Shown piece after piece: positions 19,904-28,620 of a DNA stretch of 64,000 bases. The stretch comes from Evansella sp. AB-P1. Lineage in GTDB: Bacteria > Bacillota > Bacilli > Bacillales > Salisediminibacteriaceae. Under the pieces are notes generated by a model. That model was given only the letters and a program-made list of their open reading frames with translations. It was not told where the DNA came from and did no database searches. The position numbers were made by a program, and so were the translations under genes. The stretch covers positions 1-64,000 of the forward strand of contig NZ_JARUKY010000007.1 of NCBI RefSeq assembly GCF_029688925.1. Reading direction: 5' to 3'. Position 1 is the first letter of the stretch; each line of letters starts with the position of its first letter.

Positions 19904-20983
19904 GTGAAAAAATGGTTAAAACATAAGAAATCCTTCCTTTTAGTCAGTTCTGTATTTTTATTAATCATCGTAATCAGTTTTCTTATTTTATTTTTTCAAG
20001 GACCTATTTCAAGTGTTCAATATTTAAAATCAGAAACCGAACAGCTAAAAATTGAAAATGACCAACTCAAAGAGGAAATAGACGGTTTACGAAAAGATTT
20101 AGCCATCAAAAGGGAGCATAATGACACGATCGAACATAAAAAAGATACTAAAAAATCAGAACTTAATGATCTACATGCTCAAATTGAATCGAAACGAGAG
20201 TTAATAAATAATCTAAATGAACAAATCGATAACTATAAAAAGCAGATAAACCAACTTGAACAAAAAATTGAACAGAAAAAAAATGATAATAAAGCAAAAA
20301 CGGATCCTAATGGAGAAAAAAAAGTTTTCCTAACGTTTGATGATGGTCCAACCTCTCTTACATCATCTGTATTAGATATACTTCAGAAATATGATATTCC
20401 TGCTAGTTTCTTTGTTATTGGAGAACGAATGGAAAGAAAACCTAAAATTACTCAAAGAGCATACAATGAAGGTCATATGATTCTCCCCCATTCCTTTACA
20501 CATGAATATTCGATATACACAAGCTTCGATACATTCTATAAAGATTTTTTTCTTGCAGAAGAAGCATATAGAAATACATTACAATTGGAACCACCATCAA
20601 TCTTCCGTTTTCCTGGAGGGTCATCTAATCATAGTTCATTTGAATACGGTGGGGAAGAATTCATGCCTCTTCTTACTGAAGATGTGAAAGATAAAGGATA
20701 TGTATATGTGGATTGGAATGTATCTTCTGGTGATGCTGGATCTAACATTAATGACCCTACTGGAATGAAGAATTCTATAATTAAAGACTCTATAGATAAT
20801 GACTTTATTGTCCTACTGTTTCACGACACTGGAAATAATCAAGCATTGCTTGAAATTCTACCCACAGTGATTTCTTATTACAAAGAAAATGACTATACAT
20901 TTCGTTCATTCCAAGATATCACTGATATAGAATTAGCAGAAATGAAGAATCGACATATTGCTAATAAACCAATTAATCGATAA
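19904..20983 (+). CDS. membrane-anchored polysaccharide deacetylase with coiled-coil stalk
   Basis: A 359-residue NodB-type (carbohydrate esterase 4) protein. A transmembrane anchor (about 8-32) is followed by about 100 residues of charged heptad-like sequence (SEIEQLK... to IEQKKNDNK), a predicted coiled-coil stalk. The catalytic domain begins at VFLTFDDGP, giving the two metal/catalytic Asp. HSFTH supplies the metal histidines, RFPGG the substrate-groove Arg, and LLFHDTG the final motif. It is expected to deacetylate peptidoglycan or another wall glycan outside the membrane. GTG 19904 is chosen because GGAGG lies 8 bases before it; the ATG at 19883 lies upstream of that site and has none of its own. 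Confidence 0.92.
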   Translation: MKKWLKHKKSFLLVSSVFLLIIVISFLILFFQGPISSVQYLKSETEQLKIENDQLKEEIDGLRKDLAIKREHNDTIEHKKDTKKSELNDLHAQIESKRELINNLNEQIDNYKKQINQLEQKIEQKKNDNKAKTDPNGEKKVFLTFDDGPTSLTSSVLDILQKYDIPASFFVIGERMERKPKITQRAYNEGHMILPHSFTHEYSIYTSFDTFYKDFFLAEEAYRNTLQLEPPSIFRFPGGSSNHSSFEYGGEEFMPLLTEDVKDKGYVYVDWNVSSGDAGSNINDPTGMKNSIIKDSIDNDFIVLLFHDTGNNQALLEILPTVISYYKENDYTFRSFQDITDIELAEMKNRHIANKPINR

Positions 20984-21012
20984 AGCAATTGGAAATTTCC
21001 CAATTGCTTTTA
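20982..21012 (+). terminator. terminator downstream of the polysaccharide deacetylase
   Basis: Inverted repeat AAAGCAATTGG/CCAATTGCTTT followed by TTATT, beginning at the stop codon. Confidence 0.8.
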
Positions 21013-21040
21013 TTAATTTTTCAAAAACGAAACACATAAT

Positions 21041-21069
21041 TTGAAATTTCAGAATATTGGGTATATGAT
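21041..21069 (+). promoter_or_regulatory. sigma-A-type promoter of acsA with a weak CodY-like box
   Basis: TTGAAA (21041-21046), a 17-bp spacer, and TATGAT (21064-21069) make a good vegetative promoter 50 bp before the acsA start. The spacer region 21044-21058 resembles a CodY box with two mismatches. CodY control is only a suggestion. Confidence 0.6.
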
Positions 21070-21118
21070 TGACGTAAGTTTGTTATACTTATCGAATTTT
21101 TTCACGGGGGTGTTCATT

Positions 21119-22834
21119 GTGGTGGAGTTATTAAAACCCAAGGATGGGAACTATCAACTTAAAAATTACAAAAAAACTCGAGAGAATTTTAGTTGGGAAG
21201 ATGTAAAAAAACAATTTTCCTGGTCAGAAACAGGGAAGGTTAACATGGCATATGAGGCTATTGATCGTCATGTAAAAGCAGGTAATGGAGACAAAGTTGC
21301 ACTCCTTTATTCTGATTCAGCTAGAGATGAAATGTATACGTTTTCACAGATGAAAGAGAAAACAAATCAAGCTGCACATATGTTTAAAAAGTACAATGTT
21401 AAAAAAGGAGATCGTGTATTTATTTTTATGCCGAGGTCTCCAGAACTTTATTTCGCTCTCTTAGGGGCAATTAAAGTAGGGGCAGTCGTCGGTCCCTTAT
21501 TTGAAGCATTTATGAAGGATGCAGTAAAAAGTAGATTGGAAGATAGTGAAGCAAAGGTTCTAGTAACAACACCAGATCTTACCTCAAGGGTACCTTTTGA
21601 TGAACTACCTGACTTACAAACAACCATATTAGTGGGAGAAAATTTACCTACAAATAGAGACTATGTTTCCTTTTATGATGAAATGAAAGTTGCTTCCTCT
21701 AATGATGATGCAATCGAATGGGTTGATTTAGAAGATGGCTTAATTTTACACTATACTTCAGGTTCCACAGGAAAGCCAAAAGGAGTTTACCACGTTCATA
21801 ATGCAATGCTACAACATTATCAAACTGCTAAGTGGGTACTCGATTTAAAAGAGGACGATGTATATTGGTGTACTGCTGATCCAGGCTGGGTTACAGGAAC
21901 ATCATACGGAATCTTTGGTCCATGGCTCAACGGTGTAACAAATGTAGTAAGAGGAGGTAGATTTTCTCCAGACGACTGGTATGGAACGATAGAAAAATAT
22001 AATGTAACTGTTTGGTATAGTGCACCTACGGCTTTCCGAATGTTAATGGGAGCAGATCCAGCCATTATTGAAAAATATGCTCTTTCCTCACTACGTCATA
22101 TTTTAAGTGTAGGGGAGCCTTTAAATCCTGAAGTTGTTCGCTGGGGATATAAGGTGTTTCAGCATCGAATTCACGATACATGGTGGATGACTGAAACTGG
22201 CGCTATGCTCATTTGTAATTATTTATCTGAACCAATAAAACCAGGATCTATGGGAAAACCAATTCCAGGTGTTGATGCTGCAATTATTAATGATAAGGGA
22301 GAAGAACTTCCTCCTTATGAAATGGGACATTTGGCTGTAAAAGCTGGCTGGCCTTCCATGATGAGAAAAATTTGGAAGAATGAGAAAAAGTTCAATGAAT
22401 ACTTCTCTATACCTGGTTGGTATGTTTCAGGAGATACAGCTTATCGTGATAAAGATGGTTATTTCTGGTTCCAAGGTCGAAACGATGATGTCATAATGAC
22501 AGCTGGTGAAAGAGTAGGGCCATTTGAAATAGAAAGCAAATTAGTAGAACATAAAGCTGTAGCAGAAGCTGGGGTAATAGGTAAACCTGATGAAGTGCGA
22601 GGACAGATTATTAAAGCCTTTGTAGCCTTACGAGAAGGGTATCAATATAGTGATGAACTAAAAAAAGATATTCAATCCTTTATTAAAACGGAATTATCTG
22701 CCCATGCAGTCCCTCGAGAAATAGAGTTTAAAGAAAAGCTCCCAAAAACGAGAAGCGGAAAAATTATGCGTAGGGTCCTAAAGGCTTGGGAAATGAATGA
22801 ACCTGCTGGTGACCTTTCAACAATGGAAGATTAG
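21119..22834 (+). CDS. acsA: acetyl-CoA synthetase
   Basis: A 571-residue adenylate-forming enzyme converting acetate, ATP and CoA to acetyl-CoA. It follows B. subtilis AcsA closely: VFIFMPRSPELYF, the P-loop YTSGSTGKPKG, the WVTGTSYG and WWMTETGA segments, the hinge/ATP motif VSGDTAYRD, and the C-terminal acetylatable lysine in PKTRSGKIMRR. It ends AGDLSTMED, like B. subtilis AcsA. The frame opens further upstream, but that part contains the promoter. GTG 21119 lies 8 bases after GGGGG; a second GTG at 21122 is possible. Confidence 0.95.
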   Translation: MVELLKPKDGNYQLKNYKKTRENFSWEDVKKQFSWSETGKVNMAYEAIDRHVKAGNGDKVALLYSDSARDEMYTFSQMKEKTNQAAHMFKKYNVKKGDRVFIFMPRSPELYFALLGAIKVGAVVGPLFEAFMKDAVKSRLEDSEAKVLVTTPDLTSRVPFDELPDLQTTILVGENLPTNRDYVSFYDEMKVASSNDDAIEWVDLEDGLILHYTSGSTGKPKGVYHVHNAMLQHYQTAKWVLDLKEDDVYWCTADPGWVTGTSYGIFGPWLNGVTNVVRGGRFSPDDWYGTIEKYNVTVWYSAPTAFRMLMGADPAIIEKYALSSLRHILSVGEPLNPEVVRWGYKVFQHRIHDTWWMTETGAMLICNYLSEPIKPGSMGKPIPGVDAAIINDKGEELPPYEMGHLAVKAGWPSMMRKIWKNEKKFNEYFSIPGWYVSGDTAYRDKDGYFWFQGRNDDVIMTAGERVGPFEIESKLVEHKAVAEAGVIGKPDEVRGQIIKAFVALREGYQYSDELKKDIQSFIKTELSAHAVPREIEFKEKLPKTRSGKIMRRVLKAWEMNEPAGDLSTMED

Positions 22835-22865
22835 TAAAAAAGAAATTCTATTATATGACTAATGA

Positions 22866-22896
22866 GAAGAAGCCGGATATCCCGGTTTCTTTTTTC
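22866..22896 (+). terminator. terminator downstream of acsA
   Basis: GAAGCCGG/CCGGTTTC stem with an ATAT-containing loop, followed by a T run. Confidence 0.8.
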
Positions 22897-22948
22897 GAAT
22901 TCTATTCATTGCTAATTTCATATGTTAGAAGTAAGATAAAATTAAAAG

Positions 22949-22984
22949 TGCCGAAATTTAAGCGCTAATGATTAATTTTCGGCA
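22949..22984. promoter_or_regulatory. inverted repeat upstream of kamR
   Basis: Arms TGCCGAAA (22949-22956) and TTTCGGCA (22977-22984) are 20 bp apart, immediately before the kamR Shine-Dalgarno. It could be an operator or a leader hairpin. Confidence 0.4.
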
Positions 22985-23003
22985 ATGACAAGGGGGCTAC
23001 CCA

Positions 23004-24416
23004 TTGTTCACCTCTCATGCAGATACAAATGAAATGTTAAAAGCCATCCTAAATAGTATCGATGAAGGAATTCATGTGGTCAACAAAGATGGGATTACTA
23101 TTTATTATAATAAAATCGCAGCTGAGCATGATGGATTACAAGCTGAAGAAGTCATTGGAAAACCTCTACTTGATGTTTTCCCTTCTCTTTCTAATCAAAC
23201 AAGTACGATGTTAACTGTTATTGAATCAGGGGTCCCTATATTTAATCAACACCAAACGTATCGAAATATAAAAGGAAAAATGATTGATACAATTAACACG
23301 ACCATACCAATAAAAGTAAAAGGCACTGTATTAGGTGCAGTAGAAATTGCTAAAGATTATTCGAGAATTAAACAATTATCGAACAAACTAATTGATATTC
23401 AAACAAGAATTGATCGCCGAAGTGCGAAAGCTGTTCCTATAAATGATGATAATGCACACTTTTATTTTGAAGATATCATTACAAAAGATCCTAATATGAT
23501 ACAACTTATAGAAAAGGCAAAAAAAATTGCAAGGTCTTCCTCACCTATTTTCGTTTACGGAGAAACAGGAACAGGAAAAGAACTACTTGTTCAAGGTATT
23601 CATCATGCATCACGAAGGAGCCACGGCCCATTTATTTCACAAAATTGTGCCGCTATCCCCTCCACTTTACTAGAAAGTACTCTTTTTGGTACAACAAAGG
23701 GAAGTTTTACTGGATCAGAAAATCGAGAGGGACTTTTTGAATTGGCACATGGAGGAACCTTATTTCTCGATGAAGTACATACGATGCCATATGAATTACA
23801 GTCAAAGCTATTACGTGTTCTAGAGGATGGGGTAATTCGCAGAATCGGATCAAATAAAAGTGTTAAAACAGATGTTAGAGTACTGGTAGCGACAAATGAG
23901 AATCCACAAAAATTGTTACATAATGAAACATTAAGAAAAGATTTATACTATCGATTAAATGTCGTTTCAATTGAAATCCCACCATTAAGGAAAAGAAAAG
24001 GAGATATTGAACTTTTGATTTCTACTTTCATTGATTTATTTAATCAATCCTTTGAAAAAGGGGTTCAGACAGTAGATGAAAAAGCTCTAAGTAAATTAAT
24101 TTCTTACGATTGGCCAGGTAATGTTAGGGAACTACGTCATTGCATTGAATCAGCTATGAATCTTGTAGAGGGAGATGTCATTCAAATGAATGACTTCCCT
24201 AGAGAAATTATGGAGATTATTAATAATCAAAATGATAACTATCTTCCAGTTTTAACGTCAAATAATGGGCTAAAGGAAAACCTTTCTGCATTGGAAGAAA
24301 AACTAATTAAAGAAAAATTATTAGAAACAAAAGGGAATATCAATCAAGCAGCTAAAGGATTAAGGATACCTCGACAAACCCTACAATATAAAATTAAAAA
24401 ATATAATCTAATGTGA
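23004..24416 (+). CDS. kamR: sigma-54-dependent transcriptional activator of the kam locus
   Basis: A 470-residue enhancer-binding protein. An N-terminal PAS sensor (about 10-115) is followed by an AAA+ domain with Walker A GETGTGKE (186-193), a variant sigma-54 contact loop GSFTGS (233-238; usual form GAFTGA), Walker B GGTLFLDEV (250-258) and an arginine-finger region FYYRLNVV. A Fis-type helix-turn-helix (NINQAAKGLRIPRQTLQYKI) closes the protein. Start is TTG 23004 with AAGGGGG 8 bases upstream. It lies directly upstream of kamA, which has a -24/-12 promoter, so it very likely activates that operon. The kam locus of the Bacillus cereus group is known to use such a regulator, KamR. The PAS ligand is unknown. 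Confidence 0.9.
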   Translation: MFTSHADTNEMLKAILNSIDEGIHVVNKDGITIYYNKIAAEHDGLQAEEVIGKPLLDVFPSLSNQTSTMLTVIESGVPIFNQHQTYRNIKGKMIDTINTTIPIKVKGTVLGAVEIAKDYSRIKQLSNKLIDIQTRIDRRSAKAVPINDDNAHFYFEDIITKDPNMIQLIEKAKKIARSSSPIFVYGETGTGKELLVQGIHHASRRSHGPFISQNCAAIPSTLLESTLFGTTKGSFTGSENREGLFELAHGGTLFLDEVHTMPYELQSKLLRVLEDGVIRRIGSNKSVKTDVRVLVATNENPQKLLHNETLRKDLYYRLNVVSIEIPPLRKRKGDIELLISTFIDLFNQSFEKGVQTVDEKALSKLISYDWPGNVRELRHCIESAMNLVEGDVIQMNDFPREIMEIINNQNDNYLPVLTSNNGLKENLSALEEKLIKEKLLETKGNINQAAKGLRIPRQTLQYKIKKYNLM

Positions 24417-24441
24417 AAACGCCGAATTTCTGGCGTTTTTT
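24416..24441 (+). terminator. terminator downstream of kamR
   Basis: AAAACGCC/GGCGTTTT stem followed by T-rich sequence, overlapping the stop codon. It separates kamR from kamA. Confidence 0.8.
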
Positions 24442-24474
24442 ATTTTACTTACAAATCCTATAATATCTTTCTTT

Positions 24475-24487
24475 GATGAAATTCATC
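24475..24487. promoter_or_regulatory. candidate upstream activator site for KamR
   Basis: A perfect 13-bp palindrome, GATGAA-A-TTCATC, about 80-90 bp upstream of the kamA -24 element. The position suits an enhancer site for a sigma-54 activator, but only one clear site is seen. Confidence 0.35.
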
Positions 24488-24552
24488 TAACTCATACTAT
24501 AATACTGGGGCTTACAACCATTTTTTCACCATGAATTATACATTATTTACTT

Positions 24553-24568
24553 TGGCACAGTTCTTGCA
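24553..24568 (+). promoter_or_regulatory. sigma-54 (-24/-12) promoter of kamA
   Basis: TGGCAC (24553-24558), 5 bp, TTGCA (24564-24568): a near-consensus RpoN promoter. The predicted start point near 24578 lies just before a palindrome, AGTGAGA-A-TCTCACT (24579-24593), which would form a hairpin at the very 5' end of the transcript. The Shine-Dalgarno AGGAGG follows at 24595-24600. Confidence 0.85.
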
Positions 24569-24608
24569 TTAATACTTAGTGAGAATCTCACTTTAGGAGG
24601 TAATAAAA

Positions 24609-26015
24609 ATGAAAATGGATTTATATAAGCCAAATCGTCATTGGAAAGAGATTGATATATGGAAGGATGTTTCTGAAGATCAGTGGAATGATTGGATGTG
24701 GCAGCTTACAAACACAATACGGACACTTGACGATTTAAAAAAAGTAATTGATTTAACTCCAGAGGAAGAGGAAGGAGTCCGTATATCAACAAAAACAATA
24801 CCATTAAATATAACACCTTATTATGCATCATTAATGAATCCATATGACCCACGTTGTCCAATTCGAATGCAATCTGTTCCAATCTCAGAAGAAATCCAAA
24901 AGACAAAGTATGATTTAGAGGATCCTTTATCTGAGGATGATGACTCTCCCGTTCCAGGGTTAACCCACCGATATCCAGATCGAGTATTATTCCTTGTAAC
25001 GAATCAATGTTCTATGTATTGCCGCTACTGCACTAGACGCCGTTTCTCAGGACAAATTGGAATGGGTGTACCAAAGAAACAACTTGATGGTGCCATACAA
25101 TATATAAAAGAGACACCTGAAGTAAGAGACGTCCTCATCTCTGGAGGAGATGGATTATTAATTAATGATCAAATATTGGAGTATGTTTTACAAAATTTAA
25201 GAGCTATTGATCATGTAGAAATTATCCGAATTGGAACTAGAGCCCCTGTTGTTTTTCCACAGCGAATTACAGAAAACCTATGTAACATTTTGAAAAAGTA
25301 CCATCCTATTTGGCTTAACACACATTTCAACACATCATTAGAAATTACGGAAGATTCAAAAAGAGCATGTGAAATGTTAGCAAATGCCGGTGTACCAGTT
25401 GGGAATCAAGCAGTCATTCTAGCCGGCATTAATGATAGCGTAGAAATTATGAAAAAACTTATGCATGATTTAGTGAAAATTCGCGTTCGGCCATACTACA
25501 TTTATCAATGTGATTTATCTGAAGGGATCGGACACTTTAGAGCTCCTGTATCAAAAGGGTTAGAGATTATTGAGGGATTAAGGGGTCATACTTCTGGGTA
25601 TGCTGTTCCAGCATTCGTTGTTGACGCACCTGGTGGTGGTGGGAAAATAACTTTACAACCAAATTATCTCATTTCCCAAAGTCATGACAAGGTTGTGTTA
25701 AGAAATTTTGAAGGTGTAATTACCTCCTATCCTGAACCCCAAAACTATATATCTGGAACTGCGGAAGAATATTTCTATTCTTATTATGAAAAATCAGAGG
25801 AGAAACGTACTGGTGTCTCAGGTCTAATGAATGACGATAAATTTAACTTAGTACCTGAAGGCTTAAATCGATTAAACCGCCGAAAAAAATATGAGCAGGA
25901 TCAAACACACCAATCCTTAAAAAATCAAAGAAATAAACGGGATGAAATGAAAGAACGAAAATGGACGAAGGAAATGGAGAGAATGAAAGAAAAAAACAGA
26001 AGAGAACAGGCATAA
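24609..26015 (+). CDS. kamA: lysine 2,3-aminomutase
   Basis: A 468-residue radical-SAM, PLP-dependent enzyme converting L-lysine to L-beta-lysine. The [4Fe-4S]/SAM motif is C134-SMY-C138-RY-C141. GGDGLL follows as the SAM-binding glycine motif, and the PLP lysine is about K346 in DAPGGGGKI. The last 60 residues are highly charged (NRRKKYEQD to NRREQA), as in Bacillus KamA/YodO proteins. It is led by AGGAGG and a sigma-54 promoter and followed by yokU 83 bp later. It supplies the first step of the lysine pathway completed by the convergent operon. Confidence 0.97.
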   Translation: MKMDLYKPNRHWKEIDIWKDVSEDQWNDWMWQLTNTIRTLDDLKKVIDLTPEEEEGVRISTKTIPLNITPYYASLMNPYDPRCPIRMQSVPISEEIQKTKYDLEDPLSEDDDSPVPGLTHRYPDRVLFLVTNQCSMYCRYCTRRRFSGQIGMGVPKKQLDGAIQYIKETPEVRDVLISGGDGLLINDQILEYVLQNLRAIDHVEIIRIGTRAPVVFPQRITENLCNILKKYHPIWLNTHFNTSLEITEDSKRACEMLANAGVPVGNQAVILAGINDSVEIMKKLMHDLVKIRVRPYYIYQCDLSEGIGHFRAPVSKGLEIIEGLRGHTSGYAVPAFVVDAPGGGGKITLQPNYLISQSHDKVVLRNFEGVITSYPEPQNYISGTAEEYFYSYYEKSEEKRTGVSGLMNDDKFNLVPEGLNRLNRRKKYEQDQTHQSLKNQRNKRDEMKERKWTKEMERMKEKNRREQA

Positions 26016-26098
26016 AAAATTATAACACCAACTAGAAGACTTTAATGGTTTATCCACCATATAAGGATTTGTCATTTATGTATTAAAGGAGAGATTAT

Positions 26099-26371
26099 AT
26101 GCATTGTCAATGGTGCGAATCTGAGAAAACGATAAAAACGTTTGATTCAGCTTACTGGGAATTGCCTGATGGAACGAAAGCAGTTGAAATAACAGAAGTC
26201 CCTTCCATTAACTGCAAGGCATGTGGAATGATCTATGTAGAAGAATTTATTATAGAGGAAATAGAAGATCAATTTATGTTAATTGAAACAAAAAAACTTC
26301 CAAAAGCTTTTTCTTACGAATTTTTCATGAATCAACCAAGAATCTTAAAGAAAAACTACTTTAAGTTTTAG
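26099..26371 (+). CDS. yokU: YokU family zinc-finger-like protein
   Basis: A 90-residue protein with two CxxC pairs, HCQWCES at the N-terminus and INCKACGM near residue 38-44, forming a probable zinc knuckle like the MqsA/YgiT N-terminal domain. No C-terminal helix-turn-helix is present. YokU is regularly placed next to kamA in bacilli; its role is unknown. It is probably co-transcribed with kamA and ends before a strong hairpin. Confidence 0.88.
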   Translation: MHCQWCESEKTIKTFDSAYWELPDGTKAVEITEVPSINCKACGMIYVEEFIIEEIEDQFMLIETKKLPKAFSYEFFMNQPRILKKNYFKF

Positions 26372-26375
26372 CATT

Positions 26376-26416
26376 AACCCGTCATATCTCTTTACAAAAA
26401 GAGAGTGACGGGATTT
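26376..26416 (+). terminator. terminator of the kamA-yokU operon
   Basis: CCCGTCA (26378-26384) pairs with TGACGGG (26406-26412), with an inner CTCTTT/AAAGAG pairing and a trailing T run. Confidence 0.85.
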
Positions 26417-26477
26417 TTATTAATTTTTATGGAGGTCTACTTTGAAAATAAATTTGATAATAAAATAGTTAAATTCT

Positions 26478-27275
26478 TTATTTCAACTTCTTCGTCCAGA
26501 TATTCATATCCTCAAAGCCTGTTGAAATAATACAGTTATTAACTAACGTTCCTTCATAGCTATAACCTAAACGCTTTACTATCATATTCATACCAACGGA
26601 AACAGCCCTTGTGATTGAATAACAATGATAGATACCTTGATTAACTAATTCATTTTCAAGTGAAAGAATGATAGCAGGTAGTAGTTGTTTTCCTCGATGT
26701 TCTTTTCCTACAGCGCAATCCGTAATTTCAGCACTTCCAAAACCAGAATTCATTGCAGAAGCAGCACCTAGCAATCGCTGGTCTTTGTCTTTTGCAACCA
26801 TAAATGTATAATTCTTTTCCATTGCACTTTTTAAGTATGTTGGATCAAATATATTCGTAGGATAAACTGGAAAAACAGACTTGTATAATTGAGCTAACTC
26901 ATTTAATTCATCCTTCTTAACCTTTTCGATAGAATAGGGAGTATCTATTTTCAAAAGAGTCTTCTTATCTTCATGGACAGTTTTTAACGTTTGTTTCACC
27001 ATTAAATCAGTAGTAGAAATGCCTCTATCCTGTTTTTTATATTTTGAATAAATAAAAGCATTGTCCCCGTAATAAAATCCTGTTAAACTTCCTTCTATTA
27101 AAAAACCCTCTTCCCGTAAACCTTCACTATTTTTAAGCGTAGAAAATATTATTATTTTTCCGAAACCTTCGTCTTTACAAACTTCTTTAATTTTTAACCA
27201 TTCATTTACATCTATATTGGGCAAATATGCAACAACCCTATCATTTCTAACATCAAAGTCCCATTTATTCTTCAT
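26478..27275 (-). CDS. ablB: beta-lysine N6-acetyltransferase
   Basis: A 265-residue GNAT-fold enzyme of the AblB/YodP family, acetylating the epsilon-amino group of beta-lysine. The C-terminal half holds the acetyl-CoA-binding region (GSAEITDCAVGKEHRGKQLLPAIILSLE). The last part, VNNCIISTGFEDMNIWTKKL, is typical of AblB. In methanogens the product is an osmolyte; in bacilli it may serve as osmolyte or catabolic intermediate. It is last in the yodT-S-R-Q-ablB operon and converges on yokU. GGGGGA precedes the ATG by about 7 bases. Confidence 0.92.
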   Translation of the reverse strand: MKNKWDFDVRNDRVVAYLPNIDVNEWLKIKEVCKDEGFGKIIIFSTLKNSEGLREEGFLIEGSLTGFYYGDNAFIYSKYKKQDRGISTTDLMVKQTLKTVHEDKKTLLKIDTPYSIEKVKKDELNELAQLYKSVFPVYPTNIFDPTYLKSAMEKNYTFMVAKDKDQRLLGAASAMNSGFGSAEITDCAVGKEHRGKQLLPAIILSLENELVNQGIYHCYSITRAVSVGMNMIVKRLGYSYEGTLVNNCIISTGFEDMNIWTKKLK

Positions 27276-27333
27276 TTGTACGGTCCCCCTTACTCCACTG
27301 TCACTTTAAATGCTCTATTTCACCTTTATACTA

Positions 27334-28605
27334 TTACTTCTTCCTATCTTCATTTACCCATTCATAGACAGTACAAGCAATTATTTTGGAACAGGCAAGG
27401 ACCTTGTCAACCTCCACATACTCGTTTGAGAAGTGTGCCATGTTTGTTACGCCAGGACCGAAAACAACCGATGGAGTTTGACCAATAGTGGTTAATAAAC
27501 CACCATCAGTTCCCCAAGGTGAAGCAGCAATCGTAGGCTCATACCCTAAAATGTTAGTGAAATTATTTGTAAGCATCTTCATTAATGGATGCTCTACATC
27601 AATAGAGCCGGGGAACCATCGTGCACCAAACCATTCTACTTGAACAGGGTGCTTTTCAAACCAATCGTCATCCTCTGCCAATCCTTTTAACCATTGAGAT
27701 ACTTCAGCTTTTACTTCTTCAATTGTTTCATCTGGTGAGACCCCCACTCGTCCTTCTAATTTCACTAAATCTGGAACAGAGGAAGGCCACTCCCCGCCCT
27801 CTATCACACCTATATTTATGGGAAGAGGAATTGGAAGTGAGGAGAATAGTGGATCCTTTACACGTTTATTTCTAATTCTTTCTAGTTGTTTTAATGAATT
27901 TATCACTTTCTGACATTTTTCTATAGCGTTTGTCCCTTCATAGGACGTTCCTCCATGTGCCGATTTCCCTTTTACATAAATCCTGAACCACATTGAACCT
28001 TGCTGTTTCGGAAAGATCTTCATATTTGTAGGCTCTGGTATGATGGATGCATCTGCTGTATACCCTCTTAGTATAGCTGCTAACGTTCCTGCACCACCAC
28101 TTTCCTCATCTATAACACTATGAAAAATTATATCACCCTTTGTGGGTAATTGAAGGGAATAAATGGACTTTAAAGCAAATAGCATAGCAGCATTTCCGCC
28201 TTTCATATCTGTTGACCCACGGCCATAAACTTTCCCATCCATATAAGCCCCGGAAAAAGGATCAGCTTCCCAATCTTTTATATCACCTTCAGGTACCACA
28301 TCTACGTGCCCATTCAGTACTATAGACTTACCGTTATCACTTCCTTTATTTACACCAACTACATTCGGACTTCCAATAAAGGAGTTCCTTGGAGATATAA
28401 ATGCATCATGGGAAAGTAAATCCTCTCCTCCAATTTCCCACTTATCCACATCATAATCCATATGCAGTAAATACTCTTCCACTAATTGCTGAATTGTAGC
28501 TTCATTTTTTTGAACAGAAGGTTCACGAACCAACGTTTTGATTAGTTCTATCAATTCACTTCTATTCTCATTCATCCATTGACTAATTTTTTTATTAGCA
28601 TCCAT
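27334..28605 (-). CDS. yodQ: M20-family deacylase YodQ (probable 4-acetamidobutyrate/-CoA deacetylase)
   Basis: A 423-residue ArgE/DapE-type zinc amidohydrolase. Metal ligands and catalytic residues are visible in LNGHVDVVPEG, YGRGSTDMKGG, the catalytic Glu pair IDEESGGAG, and a late MAHFSNEYV histidine. The middle insert (KGKSAHGG) is the dimerisation domain. In the lysine locus the plausible substrate is an N-acetylated intermediate, so removal of the acetyl group from 4-acetamidobutyrate (or its CoA ester) is proposed; this is inference from context. ATG 28605 follows GGTGGT by 9 bases; a GTG two codons earlier is too close. Confidence 0.88.
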   Translation of the reverse strand: MDANKKISQWMNENRSELIELIKTLVREPSVQKNEATIQQLVEEYLLHMDYDVDKWEIGGEDLLSHDAFISPRNSFIGSPNVVGVNKGSDNGKSIVLNGHVDVVPEGDIKDWEADPFSGAYMDGKVYGRGSTDMKGGNAAMLFALKSIYSLQLPTKGDIIFHSVIDEESGGAGTLAAILRGYTADASIIPEPTNMKIFPKQQGSMWFRIYVKGKSAHGGTSYEGTNAIEKCQKVINSLKQLERIRNKRVKDPLFSSLPIPLPINIGVIEGGEWPSSVPDLVKLEGRVGVSPDETIEEVKAEVSQWLKGLAEDDDWFEKHPVQVEWFGARWFPGSIDVEHPLMKMLTNNFTNILGYEPTIAASPWGTDGGLLTTIGQTPSVVFGPGVTNMAHFSNEYVEVDKVLACSKIIACTVYEWVNEDRKK

Positions 28606-28620
28606 ATGCACAGCACCACC

